A stretch of DNA of 64,000 nucleotides from Ruminiclostridium herbifermentans (lineage in GTDB: Bacteria; Bacillota; Clostridia; Acetivibrionales; DSM-1351), in contig NZ_CP061336.1 of the NCBI RefSeq assembly GCF_005473905.2, forward strand, positions 1,224,501-1,288,500. Direction: 5' to 3'. Made by a program: the position numbers and the translations under genes. Shown here in pieces: positions 9,551 to 17,975 of the stretch. The notes under the pieces are model-generated. The model saw only the letters and a program-made list of their open reading frames with translations. It searched no databases and was not told the origin of the DNA. Every line of letters starts with the position of its first letter. Position 1 is the first letter of the stretch.

Positions 9551-9943
9551 CTATTGAATGACGGCAAGGATTTCACCTGTTGATACTGATGAACCCTTGG
9601 CGGCAAGAATTTGAACAACTGTGCCATCGATAGGTGCGACTATTTCATTTTCCATTTTCATTGCTTCAAGTATAAAAAGCACATCGCCTCTTTTTACTTT
9701 TGAGCCAGGATTAACTTTACAGTTCAATATAAGCCCAGGCATTGGAGCTTTAATAGGCTCGCCGTTTACAGATGCAACGGCTGCTGCTGGTGCTGGTGAT
9801 GGTTGAGGAACTGGAGCAGATATAGCAGCAGAAGGAGCTGGAGTTACCGCTGGTGCTACTTCAGTTGTTTTTATTATATTTGCTTGTCCTCTTTCGACCT
9901 CTACTTCATAATTCTTATTGTTAATTGTAACAATATATCTCAT
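9551..9943 (-). CDS. Biotin carboxyl carrier protein of the oxaloacetate decarboxylase
   Basis: A 130-aa single-domain biotin carrier. The N-terminal 30 residues (MRYIVTINNKNYEVEVE) are the usual beta start, then an Ala/Pro-rich flexible linker at about 35-60, and a biotinyl domain with the biotin-attachment motif EAMKMEN, where the lysine carries biotin. It shuttles the carboxyl group from the carboxyltransferase (OadA) to the membrane beta subunit. In many bacteria this domain is fused to the C-terminus of OadA; here it is a separate gene, as in several Clostridia. It lies between oadG and oadB in the operon. Confidence 0.94.
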   Translation of the reverse strand: MRYIVTINNKNYEVEVERGQANIIKTTEVAPAVTPAPSAAISAPVPQPSPAPAAAVASVNGEPIKAPMPGLILNCKVNPGSKVKRGDVLFILEAMKMENEIVAPIDGTVVQILAAKGSSVSTGEILAVIQ

Positions 9944-9979
9944 TTTATAACCTCCATTTCAGATTATTTGCAAATCAAT

Positions 9980-10315
9980 TTAGTCTACTGCTTTTATAGA
10001 TTTGAATATAAGCTCTGAAAGAGGAATTTTAGTTTCGTCACTAACTATTGCCATAATCAGAGCAGCGGTTCTTTCATCTACATTTATAAGCTTTAGTTCT
10101 CCAGAGGAGCATTCAATAGAATTAGTAGACTCGTTAGTATCAGTATCCGGAGCACTGGTTTTATTACCTTGTGATTCAATTAACTTGGCATTTATAGAAC
10201 TTAATAGCTTAGTTAATATTTTTACTAGAAAATATAAGAATGCTAGGACAAAAAATACTAGTGCAATGGAGAATATTGATACCACTAAAGATTCAATTAT
10301 GTTCATTTGCACCAC
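9980..10315 (-). CDS. oadG: Oxaloacetate decarboxylase gamma-type subunit
   Basis: A 111-aa protein with one N-terminal membrane helix (residues about 8-33, VVSIFSIALVFFVLAFLYFLVKI without charge until the end), a polar linker and a short C-terminal region (DERTAALIMAIVSDETKIPLSELIFKSI) of the kind that anchors the alpha subunit to the membrane beta subunit in OadG/MmdD proteins. Sequence conservation in this family is low, so the call depends on size, topology and its place three bases after oadA and before the biotin carrier gene. Gamma subunits assemble and stabilise the complex and may bind a metal ion at the C-terminus. Confidence 0.85.
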   Translation of the reverse strand: MVQMNIIESLVVSIFSIALVFFVLAFLYFLVKILTKLLSSINAKLIESQGNKTSAPDTDTNESTNSIECSSGELKLINVDERTAALIMAIVSDETKIPLSELIFKSIKAVD

Positions 10316-10318
10316 CCT

Positions 10319-11695
10319 TTACTTTTTAATAATAGAATAAGAAACCTTAACAGCTGATGCTTCTTCTCTCTCTTTAAAGAACTTTTCAGCTACTTGAGGG
10401 AAGAGAATATATGAAAGAACATCCTCGTCATTCTTAGCTATGTTTTTAAGTTCATTTTTAACTTTGTCAAATTCTGGCTTAAGAGTATCAGCGTATCTAA
10501 TTGTAAGAGGTTTTTCATCACCTAATACTTTCTTTATGAGTTCTGCATCAATTTCACCTGGAGCTTGACCGTATTCACCTTTTAAGTACGATTTAACTTC
10601 TTTTGAAACATTTTTGTATCTTTCTCCAACTAGTACATTTGTAGCGGCCTGAACTCCAACCATCTGACTCATTGGTGTAACAAGAGGAGGGTATCCCAAA
10701 TCTTTTCTGACTTTTGGCGTTTCAGCTAAAACTTCATCCAGTCTATCTATTGCGTTTTGGGATTTTAACTGTGCAATAAGGTTAGATAACATTCCGCCTG
10801 GTACTTGATATACAAGAGCATCTGTTTCTGTTCCCATAACAAAAGCATCCATTTGTCCTGAAGAAACATATTTTGCTTTTAAAGGCTTAAAAAAGTCATT
10901 TATTTCTTTTAGCACTTTTTCATCAAGTCCGGTTTCATGACCAGATTGCTTTAATGCATAATTAAGGGTTTCGGTTGCAGGCTGAGAGGTACCGCCAGCA
11001 AATGAGGAAATGGCACAGTCTATACCATCGCAACCAGCCTCTATTGCTTTGAAATAAGTTATAGGACCTAGACCTGTTGTGGAGTGAGTATGCAAAAATA
11101 CTGGTATCTTTACACTTTCTTTGAGTGTTTTGACAAGATCATAGGCTTCTTGTGGTCCCATGATTCCGGCCATATCTTTAATACATATGGAGTTGACACC
11201 AAGATCTTCTAATTGCTTACCCATTTTTGAATATTTTTCTAGGTTATGAATAGGACTTGTCGTATAACATATACAACCTTGAGCGTGAGCTTTACGTTTT
11301 AAAACTTCATCAATGGCTACTTCGATATTTCTAAAATCGTTTAGAGCATCGAAAATTCTAAAAATATCCATTCCATTGTCTATGGAATGAGCAACAAATT
11401 TTCTTACCACATCATCAGGATAGTGCTTGTAACCCAGTATATTCTGACCTCTCAGAAGCATTTGCAAAGGTGTTTTTTTAACCTTAGACTTAATTTTTCT
11501 AAGTCTTTCCCAAGGATCTTCGTTTAAGTACCTGAGACATGAGTCGAAGGTAGCGCCACCCCAGCACTCAAGTGAGTAATAGCCTGCCTTGTCAAAAGTC
11601 TCCAAAATACCTTCAAAATCTGAGAAGGGCATTCGTGTTGCGATAAGAGACTGATTGGCATCTCGTAAGACGGTTTCGGTAAATTTTACTTTCAT
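10319..11695 (-). CDS. oadA: Oxaloacetate decarboxylase alpha subunit (carboxyltransferase)
   Basis: Biotin-dependent carboxyltransferase of the pyruvate carboxylase / OadA type, about 458 aa. It transfers the carboxyl group of oxaloacetate to biotin, releasing pyruvate. Visible: TETVLRDANQSLIATRM (metal/substrate loop with the catalytic aspartate), GGATFDSCLRYL, the metal-binding HTHSTTG, and the conserved C-terminal PYC/OADA domain. No biotinyl domain is fused; that function is the separate carrier gene. Two starts are close together: the ATG at 11707 touches AGGAG with no spacer, while the ATG at 11695 (MKVKFTET) has a 12-base spacer, so I prefer 11695. First gene of the operon with oadG, the biotin carrier and oadB; a Na+-I-like leader precedes it. 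A pyruvate carboxylase subunit reading is less likely given the beta and gamma partners. Confidence 0.93.
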   Translation of the reverse strand: MKVKFTETVLRDANQSLIATRMPFSDFEGILETFDKAGYYSLECWGGATFDSCLRYLNEDPWERLRKIKSKVKKTPLQMLLRGQNILGYKHYPDDVVRKFVAHSIDNGMDIFRIFDALNDFRNIEVAIDEVLKRKAHAQGCICYTTSPIHNLEKYSKMGKQLEDLGVNSICIKDMAGIMGPQEAYDLVKTLKESVKIPVFLHTHSTTGLGPITYFKAIEAGCDGIDCAISSFAGGTSQPATETLNYALKQSGHETGLDEKVLKEINDFFKPLKAKYVSSGQMDAFVMGTETDALVYQVPGGMLSNLIAQLKSQNAIDRLDEVLAETPKVRKDLGYPPLVTPMSQMVGVQAATNVLVGERYKNVSKEVKSYLKGEYGQAPGEIDAELIKKVLGDEKPLTIRYADTLKPEFDKVKNELKNIAKNDEDVLSYILFPQVAEKFFKEREEASAVKVSYSIIKK

Positions 11696-11803
11696 ATCTT
11701 TTATCATCTCCTTATAAATTATTTTGCTGTAAAACGAAAAAACTATAAGTGTAACTTATCAAAAGATATTGGGCTTTTTGTAAAAATTATTTTTCATATT
11801 TAT

Positions 11804-11910
11804 ACAAAAGGATGAAAAACTCGAAAAACACAAGCTTCCCACCCTAAAAGCCTTAAACATTCTCAAACGAATATACTACTTTTTATATTTCTTTATTCGT
11901 TCAACCGTAA
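11804..11910 (-). promoter_or_regulatory. Candidate Na+-I (DUF1646 motif) riboswitch upstream of the oxaloacetate decarboxylase operon
   Basis: Read on the minus strand: ACGGTTGA, stem ACGAATA / TATTCGT (7 bp), then AGAA, TTTAAGGCTT, GGGTGGGAAGC. These blocks match, in order and spacing, the leader of the DUF1646 gene at 7981-8080, while the stem sequence differs but still pairs (covariation). The RNA then runs into a T-rich stretch and a second pairing possibility before the oadA ribosome site. Control of a Na+-exporting decarboxylase by a Na+ sensor is biologically coherent. The rest of the 561-base gap to ktrB is AT-rich; I see no further element on this strand. Confidence 0.68.
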
Positions 11911-12212
11911 ACTACTATATTAAATTGTAATGTTAAGTTAATAAATCGGATATATCAGAAATTACTAACATTGTACCATTATTTATACATATCAACAAGA
12001 CATATATTATTAATATTACTTAGATTTGTTACAATAGTATAAATACGGTTAACATAAAAATAAATTTTATTAATAATTATGCATTTAATTATAAAAATAA
12101 TAATGATATACTATACTAATATTATTTTTTTTTGTAATATTAGTTTAATATATTCATTTATAATAATACCACATTATTTGGTTTTCAAACTTAGCATTTT
12201 AATATACTAAAT

Positions 12213-12235
12213 ATTATGTGCGGGGTTTAAGTTTG
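12213..12235 (+). repeat. Tail fragment of the dispersed leader element, upstream of ktrB
   Basis: The segment TGTGCGGGGTTTAAGTT matches the 3' tail of the dispersed element family (TGCGAAGTTTGAGT in other copies), again on the strand of the following gene and about 25 bases before its start. The body of the element is not recognisable here. Confidence 0.4.
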
Positions 12236-12256
12236 TTATTTTAAGAAGGTGAGAAA

Positions 12257-13648
12257 TTGATTTACTTAACATATAATAAAAAAGATAAACATAAAAAACG
12301 ATATTTTTTTAAAATTGCTCCAACAAAAATGCTTGTTCTTAGCTTTGTTGCGTTAACATTAATTGGTTCAATCCTTTTGTCTATGCCTTTTTCTTCTAGA
12401 ACAGGGGAATGGACACCATTTATTAATGCCCTGTTTACAGCTACTTCTGCATCCTGTATAACAGGTTTAGTTGTTTATGATACTTACACCTATTGGTCAA
12501 CTGCTGGGCAGATAATAATTTTGACGCTGGTTCAAATAGGTGCTTTAGGAATTATAACTTTAGCAGCCTTTTTTTCAATATTACTTAGAAAAAAGGTTGG
12601 AATAAAGGGGAGAATATTGGCACAAGAGTCAATAAACTTTTTTAGTTATTCTGATGTTCTCAAAATAATAAAGAAAATTGTAACAGTAACTCTTATAATT
12701 GAGTTGATTGGTGCTTTAATTTTTTCTATAAGATTTGCATCTCAATTTGGTGCTATTGGAATTTATATGGGGATTTTTAATTCTATTTCAGCCTTTTGCA
12801 ATGCAGGATTTGATATTACTAGTGCTGTTGTCAAAGGCGAATACCTAAATATGACACCTTTTTATAATGATCCAATCATCATATATACTTTAGCTGTAAT
12901 GATTATTATAGGAGGACTTGGATTTTCAGTTTGGAGAGATTTGTATGAGTACAGAAGAAATAAGCAATTGATGTTTCATACAAAGCTGGTACTTGCCATT
13001 TCTGCATTTTTGCTTATTTCAGGAACTTTGTTTTTCTTTGTAAATGAGTACAGTAACCCTATGACAATAGGACCAATGAGTTTGATTGAGAAAATTAATG
13101 TTTCCTTTTTTCAATCTACAGCAGCAAGAACTGCTGGTTTTAACTTAATAAATGTCGGAGAGATGAAGGAAATGTCAAAGGTATTCACACTTTTCCTAAT
13201 GTTTGTGGGAGCAGCTCCTGGCTCAACTGGAGGAGGTATAAAGATAACTACCTTTGGCGTACTTATTATGGCTATTTTTTCCCAAGTAAGGGGCTCGGAC
13301 AGTATTGTTTTGTTTAAAAATAGAATAAATCAGTATACTGTAAACAAAGCGCTGTCAATAACTGGTCTAAGCATGATTGTTGTAACTGTTATTGCAACAG
13401 CTATTGTTTCTATGCAACCCAATTTCTCTTTTCTTAATATATTATACGAAACGGTATCAGCATTTGGAACAACTGGATCAACATTAGGTTCTATTGCATT
13501 TATGAACAATATTAGTAAGTCACTAATAATTTTAACTATGTTTCTTGGCAGAGTTGGACCATTATCCTTTGCTATTGCGCTTACATTAAAGCAATCGAGA
13601 AGAACATCGGATATGGTATATCCAGAAGCCAAAATATTAATAGGATAA
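12257..13648 (+). CDS. ktrB: Potassium uptake protein KtrB (TrkH/Ktr family)
   Basis: Ion-translocating membrane subunit of a Ktr-type, Na+-dependent K+ uptake system, 463 aa. Four repeated membrane-pore-membrane units are visible, each with a pore-loop glycine: SASCITGLVVY (about residue 70), SAFCNAGFDI (about 182), STAARTAGFNLI (about 295) and SAFGTTGSTLG (about 405). The MFVGAAPGSTGGGIK segment is the characteristic intramembrane loop. The start is a TTG at 12257 after AAGGTGAG. The regulatory nucleotide-binding subunit KtrA is not adjacent, so it must be encoded elsewhere. It diverges from the Na+-pumping oad operon, and K+ uptake by this family is coupled to Na+, which fits a local theme of monovalent-cation genes. 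Confidence 0.94.
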   Translation: MIYLTYNKKDKHKKRYFFKIAPTKMLVLSFVALTLIGSILLSMPFSSRTGEWTPFINALFTATSASCITGLVVYDTYTYWSTAGQIIILTLVQIGALGIITLAAFFSILLRKKVGIKGRILAQESINFFSYSDVLKIIKKIVTVTLIIELIGALIFSIRFASQFGAIGIYMGIFNSISAFCNAGFDITSAVVKGEYLNMTPFYNDPIIIYTLAVMIIIGGLGFSVWRDLYEYRRNKQLMFHTKLVLAISAFLLISGTLFFFVNEYSNPMTIGPMSLIEKINVSFFQSTAARTAGFNLINVGEMKEMSKVFTLFLMFVGAAPGSTGGGIKITTFGVLIMAIFSQVRGSDSIVLFKNRINQYTVNKALSITGLSMIVVTVIATAIVSMQPNFSFLNILYETVSAFGTTGSTLGSIAFMNNISKSLIILTMFLGRVGPLSFAIALTLKQSRRTSDMVYPEAKILIG

Positions 13649-14042
13649 GAAGGATTTAATACAGGATGGATACATTTTGTTACAAAAGTTATTACGGTTA
13701 CTGCAGACAGATTTTATTTGATATTGAAGCATCACCTGAAGTTAATAAAGTCTCTAAGCGATATATAACAGTAAAGTTTGAGTTATATTCTTTTATTATA
13801 TAATGCCCGTATACAGCTTATACGCAAAATGTTATACTTTATAACGTCTGGATTTAAAATAAAATTTTTCGATTTTTTTGATTGCAGAAAATTTTAATGC
13901 ATAAGAGGTATTTCAGCGAGAAATATACTCTAATAATCTGGAAATATAAGTATTTCAAAAATTCATAAAAGTTATAGTGTTTTTTTTTGCTTCGCTAAAA
14001 AAATATAGTTTGTGTTAAAATATCGGAAGGAAAATAGTATCA
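13649..14042. other. Intergenic region between ktrB and mtaB, no gene recognised
   Basis: 394 AT-rich bases with stops in all frames. A short self-complementary patch around 13860-13895 (AATTTTTCGATT followed by GAAAATTTT) resembles one at 46120-46150. No terminator with a clear T run and no riboswitch were recognised. Confidence 0.5.
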
Positions 14043-15422
14043 ATGCAGAATTTAGATAATGAAAATATAGACTTATCACTTGATAATGAAGAGTTTTTAA
14101 AAATATATAAGCGTAAAAAAAGAATGTCAATATTTACTCTCGGTTGTAAGGTAAATCAATATGAATCGGAAGCCGTATCATCAATTTTTGAACAAAATGG
14201 GTATGAGGTTGTACCCTTTGAACAAAGTTCAGATGTTTATATAATTAATACATGTACAGTTACCAGCCTTAGTGATAGAAAATCAAGGCAATCAATCAGA
14301 AAGGCAAAAAAGAACAATCCTAATGCAATAGTTGTAGTAATGGGATGCTATGCTCAGACTTCTTCTAATGAAATTCTGAAGATACCAGAAGTTAATATGG
14401 TAATAGGCACTAAAGATAGGGACAAAATATTAGATTATATTAACAGAATAGAAGAAGGGGAATGTAAAATAAATGCAGTTGATAATATTATGTCTACTAG
14501 AGATTTTGAAGAACTAAAGGTAAGCTCATATAAAGAGAGAACCAGAGCTTGCTTGAAAATACAGGAGGGCTGCAGTCAATTTTGCTCATATTGCATAATA
14601 CCTTATGCCAGAGGCCCAATCAGGAGCAGAAAACCAGAGGCTATAATACAAGAGGTTAAAGAGTTATCTGAAAATGGTTTTACAGAAATTGTACTGACAG
14701 GTATTCATCTTGCTTCATATGGGAAAGATTTAAAAACAACAAGCTTGCTTGATATAATACAAAGAATAAATGTAATTGAAGGAATTAAAAGAATAAGAAT
14801 AGGTTCTTTAGAACCAACTACTATTACTGAGGAATTTGTGAAAGCCGCTAATAAGATGCCAAAGCTATGTCCTCATTATCACTTATCTTTGCAAAGTGGC
14901 TGTGATAACACACTTAAAGCAATGAACAGGAAGTACACCACCAATGAGTATAGATATTCTGTAGAGCTTCTTAAGAGGCATATTCCTGATGTTGCTATAA
15001 CAACAGATATAATGGTAGGATTTCCAGGAGAGACAGAAGAAGACTTTGAAGTATCCTTAAATTTTGCTAGAGAAATGGGATTTTCTAAGATACATGTTTT
15101 TAAGTTCTCGCCAAGGACTGGAACGCCTGCCGCAAGCTTTGATAATCAAGTAAGCCCCCAAGAAAAAGAAAGAAGAAGTCAGCTAATGCTGGAATTATCT
15201 AATAATCTTGAAAGAGAGTATTTAGATAACTATGTGAGAAGAGAGATGGAAGTACTTTACGAACAAGAGTTGCATGGCAAAAAAGGATTCATGGAAGGTC
15301 TTACAAAGAATTATATAAGGGTTATAGCAGAAGGTGGCAAAGAGTTAAAGGGTGTTTTAAAAAACACAAAGCTGGAAAAGGTTAATGGTGATTTCTTTGA
15401 AGGCATAATTTTGAAGGCATAA
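14043..15422 (+). CDS. mtaB: tRNA threonylcarbamoyladenosine methylthiotransferase MtaB
   Basis: Radical SAM methylthiotransferase that converts t6A37 to ms2t6A37 in tRNAs reading ANN codons. Domains in order: N-terminal UPF0004 domain with FTLGCKVNQYESEAV, the INTCTVT cysteine and GCYAQ cysteine that bind the auxiliary [4Fe-4S] cluster; the radical SAM domain with EGCSQFCSYCIIPYARG (cluster cysteines 177, 181, 184); and a C-terminal TRAM domain. The KVNQYE signature separates MtaB from MiaB and RimO. The start at 14043 gives a 27-residue acidic/basic extension before MSIFTLGC; an internal ATG at 14124 would give the usual family length, but the site GGAAGG at 14025-14030 favours the longer form, with a long spacer. 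It is followed by the ireB cluster. Confidence 0.94.
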   Translation: MQNLDNENIDLSLDNEEFLKIYKRKKRMSIFTLGCKVNQYESEAVSSIFEQNGYEVVPFEQSSDVYIINTCTVTSLSDRKSRQSIRKAKKNNPNAIVVVMGCYAQTSSNEILKIPEVNMVIGTKDRDKILDYINRIEEGECKINAVDNIMSTRDFEELKVSSYKERTRACLKIQEGCSQFCSYCIIPYARGPIRSRKPEAIIQEVKELSENGFTEIVLTGIHLASYGKDLKTTSLLDIIQRINVIEGIKRIRIGSLEPTTITEEFVKAANKMPKLCPHYHLSLQSGCDNTLKAMNRKYTTNEYRYSVELLKRHIPDVAITTDIMVGFPGETEEDFEVSLNFAREMGFSKIHVFKFSPRTGTPAASFDNQVSPQEKERRSQLMLELSNNLEREYLDNYVRREMEVLYEQELHGKKGFMEGLTKNYIRVIAEGGKELKGVLKNTKLEKVNGDFFEGIILKA

Positions 15423-15545
15423 TTATTTAAAGGCATTAAAGGACAATTTTTGGTTGCAAAAGGAAGCAGGATGTATTAGTATAGATATGTAGGATTATCC
15501 ATACTTAAGAATGGAGTTTTAAGTCAGTTGCGGTAGGAAGGTGAT

Positions 15546-15815
15546 ATGATGGGTATTAACGAAACAATGATGTTCAATGTAGATAATGACAAGGAGAACG
15601 AAGCAAAGGAAATACTGATTTCCGTGTATGGAGCGTTGAAAGAAAAAGGGTATAATCCTATTAATCAAATGGTAGGATATATATTATCAGGAGATCCTAC
15701 TTACATTACAAACTTTAAGAATGCAAGAAGTATTATTAGAAGACTAGAACGAGATGAACTTCTTGAAGAGGTTTTGAAATTTTATCTAGAGAGTAATAAT
15801 AATGCTGCTGAATAA
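15546..15815 (+). CDS. ireB: IreB family regulatory protein (UPF0297, YrzL)
   Basis: A small 89-aa protein of the IreB family. In Enterococcus IreB is phosphorylated by the Ser/Thr kinase IreK and influences intrinsic cephalosporin resistance. The family core is plain here: [20 protein letters not shown], then [22 protein letters not shown] and [22 protein letters not shown]. Two ATG codons follow AGGAAGGTGAT; the first (15546) or the second (15549) may be used. The order ireB, ruvX, DUF1292 is conserved across Firmicutes, usually next to alaS, which is not seen here. Confidence 0.93.
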   Translation: MMGINETMMFNVDNDKENEAKEILISVYGALKEKGYNPINQMVGYILSGDPTYITNFKNARSIIRRLERDELLEEVLKFYLESNNNAAE

Positions 15816-15830
15816 ATAATTATGACACAT

Positions 15831-15859
15831 TAGGCATTCTCGCTATATGGGAATGCCTA
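15831..15859 (+). terminator. Hairpin between ireB and ruvX
   Basis: TAGGCATTC at 15831-15839 pairs perfectly with GAATGCCTA at 15851-15859 around an 11-base loop; a mixed TTAATTTGT follows. It may be a weak terminator or a processing/stability hairpin inside the cluster. Confidence 0.6.
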
Positions 15860-15926
15860 TTAATTTGTATATTAGACTATGCAAGTTATGCATATTGCTG
15901 GCATGTGTTGGTTATGGAGGAAATAG

Positions 15927-16352
15927 ATGCGGATATTAGGCATAGACTATGGAGATTCAAGGATAGGCATTGCTGTTAGTGACCCTATGGGTTGGACAGC
16001 TCAGGGTATTGAAACTGTAAAATGCAAGGATGGACTAAAGAAGGCATTATCTAGAATTCAAGAAATAATTACCCAATATGATATAAAAGATATTGTTATT
16101 GGATACCCTTTAAATATGAATGGTACTAAGGGTCCAAGGGCTGAGAGAACAGAAGAATTTATTAATAAGCTTCTATCCTTTGGAGAGTTTAACATTATTA
16201 AATGGGATGAGAGACTCACAACTGTTTCTGCTCACAGAACCATGAACGAACTTGGCATTAAGGCGACTAACAAGAAGAATATAGTAGATACGATGTCTGC
16301 AGTGTTTATACTACAAGGATATTTGGATAGACAAGCAAATAATAAAACTTAA
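15927..16352 (+). CDS. ruvX: Putative pre-16S rRNA nuclease / Holliday junction resolvase RuvX (YqgF)
   Basis: A 141-aa RNase H-fold protein of the YqgF family, implicated in maturation of the 16S rRNA 5' end and earlier proposed as a Holliday junction resolvase. The family's acidic metal-binding residues are visible in the opening motif RILGIDYGDSRIGIAVSDP, in VIGYPLNMNGTKGPRAERTEEF and in the WDERLTTVSA motif; a final DTMSAVFILQGYL carries the last conserved aspartate. Length is normal. ATG at 15927 after GGAGG. It is the middle gene of the ireB-ruvX-DUF1292 cluster. Confidence 0.95.
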   Translation: MRILGIDYGDSRIGIAVSDPMGWTAQGIETVKCKDGLKKALSRIQEIITQYDIKDIVIGYPLNMNGTKGPRAERTEEFINKLLSFGEFNIIKWDERLTTVSAHRTMNELGIKATNKKNIVDTMSAVFILQGYLDRQANNKT

Positions 16353-16475
16353 TGTTGGAAATAATGTACAAGTGTGTTATGATAGAACGGTATTTGAATA
16401 ATTCATGTAGTAATACTTAATAATATTTACACATGATTCTAAAATATAAACTCGGATATTTAGGAGGAAATAGAT

Positions 16476-16760
16476 ATGGGTGAAGATGAAAGAGATGATA
16501 TTGTAGTTTTAATTGGAGAAGATGGAGAAGAAGTTGAGTTCGAGCATCTTGATACAATTGAAATGAATGGAAATGAATACGTTATTCTGCTTCCATTAGA
16601 TGAGCAGGATGAGGAAGTTGATGAAGTTGTTATTCTAAAGGTAGACCACAATGAAGACGGTGAAGATGCCTTTATAACAGTTGATAATGAAGAAGAATTA
16701 AATGAGGTTTTTGAAGAGTTTAAAGAAAGAATGGAAGAAGAATACGACTTTGATGAATAA
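16476..16760 (+). CDS. DUF1292 family protein (UPF0473, YrzB)
   Basis: A 94-aa very acidic protein of the DUF1292 family, function unknown, found beside ireB and ruvX in most Firmicutes. The family core is DDIVVLIGEDGEEVEFEHLD, then EMNGNEYVILLPLDE, VVILKVDHNEDGE and a C-terminal EELNEVFEEFKERME helix. ATG at 16476 after AGGAGG. A strong terminator follows, closing the cluster. Confidence 0.93.
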   Translation: MGEDERDDIVVLIGEDGEEVEFEHLDTIEMNGNEYVILLPLDEQDEEVDEVVILKVDHNEDGEDAFITVDNEEELNEVFEEFKERMEEEYDFDE

Positions 16761-16770
16761 TTTGAATATT

Positions 16771-16805
16771 AAAAACTATAGGCTGAAAGGCTTATAGTTT
16801 TTTTT
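16771..16805 (+). terminator. Intrinsic terminator after the ireB-ruvX-DUF1292 cluster
   Basis: AAACTATAGGC pairs with GGCTTATAGTTT (one G-T wobble) around a TGAAA loop and is followed by a run of eight T residues ending at 16805. Confidence 0.92.
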
Positions 16806-16865
16806 GATGTGCAAAAACTCAAACTTGGCCTCGTAAATTAATTAATGCAATTATTTATAATCTAG

Positions 16866-17019
16866 CTATCGAATGAAAAGACAAGTTATTCTCAAGTTTA
16901 CCAGATTTGTTATTCAGTAAACTAACTTATTTTTATGAAATTATATGTCTTTTCATTTGATATTGCTGTCACACTTAATTGCTAGGCTTAAATATTATAT
17001 TCAACTGCGAATCGAGTAC
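16866..17019 (+). repeat. Dispersed leader element, copy A (upstream of the hydrogenase operon)
   Basis: A foldable element: outer stem ATCGAATGAAAAGACA (16868-16883) pairs over all 16 positions (one G-T) with TGTCTTTTCATTTGAT (16946-16961), and inside it AGTTTAC (16895-16901) pairs with GTAAACT (16917-16923). A conserved tail follows with CACA, TAGGCTTAA, TATATTCAA and TGCGAA. Copies with the same order of blocks lie at 33741-33870, 52258-52415 and, on the minus strand, 59755-59845. The predicted hydrogenase promoter lies downstream of this copy. Confidence 0.7.
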
Positions 17020-17072
17020 AAATATAAAATCTTCAAAAAATTTAAATTTCTTTCAAGTTTTATAACAAGTTG

Positions 17073-17101
17073 TTGTATATGTAATAATAATTTGTTATAA
17101 T
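17073..17101 (+). promoter_or_regulatory. hndA: Predicted sigma-A promoter of the hydrogenase operon
   Basis: A -35 box TTGTAT at 17073-17078 and a perfect -10 box TATAAT at 17096-17101 are separated by 17 bases. The predicted transcript starts about 45 bases before the hndA start codon. Confidence 0.6.
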
Positions 17102-17151
17102 ATTAACGATATTGTGAATATATTAACATGCTGTTAAGGGAGGTCTAATTA

Positions 17152-17646
17152 ATGAGTGAAAACAAGTGTTGCTGCGGATGCGTAGATCAAAATGACTTGA
17201 AGCTCAAAGAAATTATTGAAAAATACAAGGACACAAGGGGTGCTTTGATTCCTGTGCTGCATGAAGCGCAAGAAGCATATGGCTATTTACCTGTTGATGT
17301 TCTTAAAAAGATTTCAGAGGGACTTAATGTTTCATTGGCTGAAATCTATGGCGTTGTTACATTTTATACCCAGTTCTCACTAAATCCAAAAGGTCGTTTT
17401 AGTATTAATATTTGTTTAGGTACTGCTTGTTATGTAAAGGGTGCCGGGGAAATACTCGAAAAATTTAAAGAATTATTGGGTATTGATGTTGGACAGTGTA
17501 CTCCAGATGGAAAATTTTCACTTGATGCATGCAGATGTATAGGTGCATGTGGTCTTGCTCCAGTACTTACAATAAATGAAGATGTTCATGGAAGACTAGT
17601 AGCTGATGATGTTGCTGGTATTCTAGAAAAATATAAAGACCTATAA
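17152..17646 (+). CDS. hndA: NuoE-like [2Fe-2S] subunit of NAD(P)-linked [FeFe] hydrogenase
   Basis: A 164-aa thioredoxin-fold [2Fe-2S] subunit of the NuoE/HndA/HydC family. The cluster cysteines are seen in CLGTACYVKGAG and CRCIGACGLAP. In multi-subunit hydrogenases this subunit passes electrons between the NADH/FMN subunit and the hydrogenase subunit; in electron-bifurcating forms the complex oxidises NADH and ferredoxin together to make H2. It has an unusual cysteine-rich N-terminus (ENKCCCGCVDQ) that could bind metal, though this is speculation. GGGAGG precedes the ATG. First gene of a five-gene operon. Confidence 0.92.
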   Translation: MSENKCCCGCVDQNDLKLKEIIEKYKDTRGALIPVLHEAQEAYGYLPVDVLKKISEGLNVSLAEIYGVVTFYTQFSLNPKGRFSINICLGTACYVKGAGEILEKFKELLGIDVGQCTPDGKFSLDACRCIGACGLAPVLTINEDVHGRLVADDVAGILEKYKDL

Positions 17647-17764
17647 TGAGGCGAGAAAATGTCCTCCGCTTTTATAAGTGGGGAGGTTACTGCTTTGAAT
17701 TTTAGACGGTGAGAATGATTCCTGCCTCTATTATACGCCGCTGATGTTAATGAAGTTTTTTAAG

Positions 17765-17845
17765 ATTGAATTTTTTCTGTTGAATTTTTCGATTAAATTT
17801 ATTCGATTGGATTTTTTTCGATTAGATTTTTTCGATCGAATTTTA
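17765..17845. repeat. Degenerate 14-15 bp tandem repeat in the hydrogenase operon
   Basis: About five or six copies of a unit close to GATTTTTTCGATTA lie head to tail in the 329-base gap between hndA and the ATPase gene. The same gap holds a hairpin near 17661-17687 (CCTCCGCTT / AAGTGGGGAGG) shortly after the hndA stop. No reading frame crosses the repeats. Confidence 0.65.
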
Positions 17846-17975
17846 AGAACGAGGTTTTAAGGAACGAAAAACTTTAAGATAATAGTTATTTAAAATCGAT
17901 AAATTTCATTTTGAATCTAGGCGTTATAAAAAGAACTCAAATATTAATTTAATGAACGGATTACGGAGTATTTTT

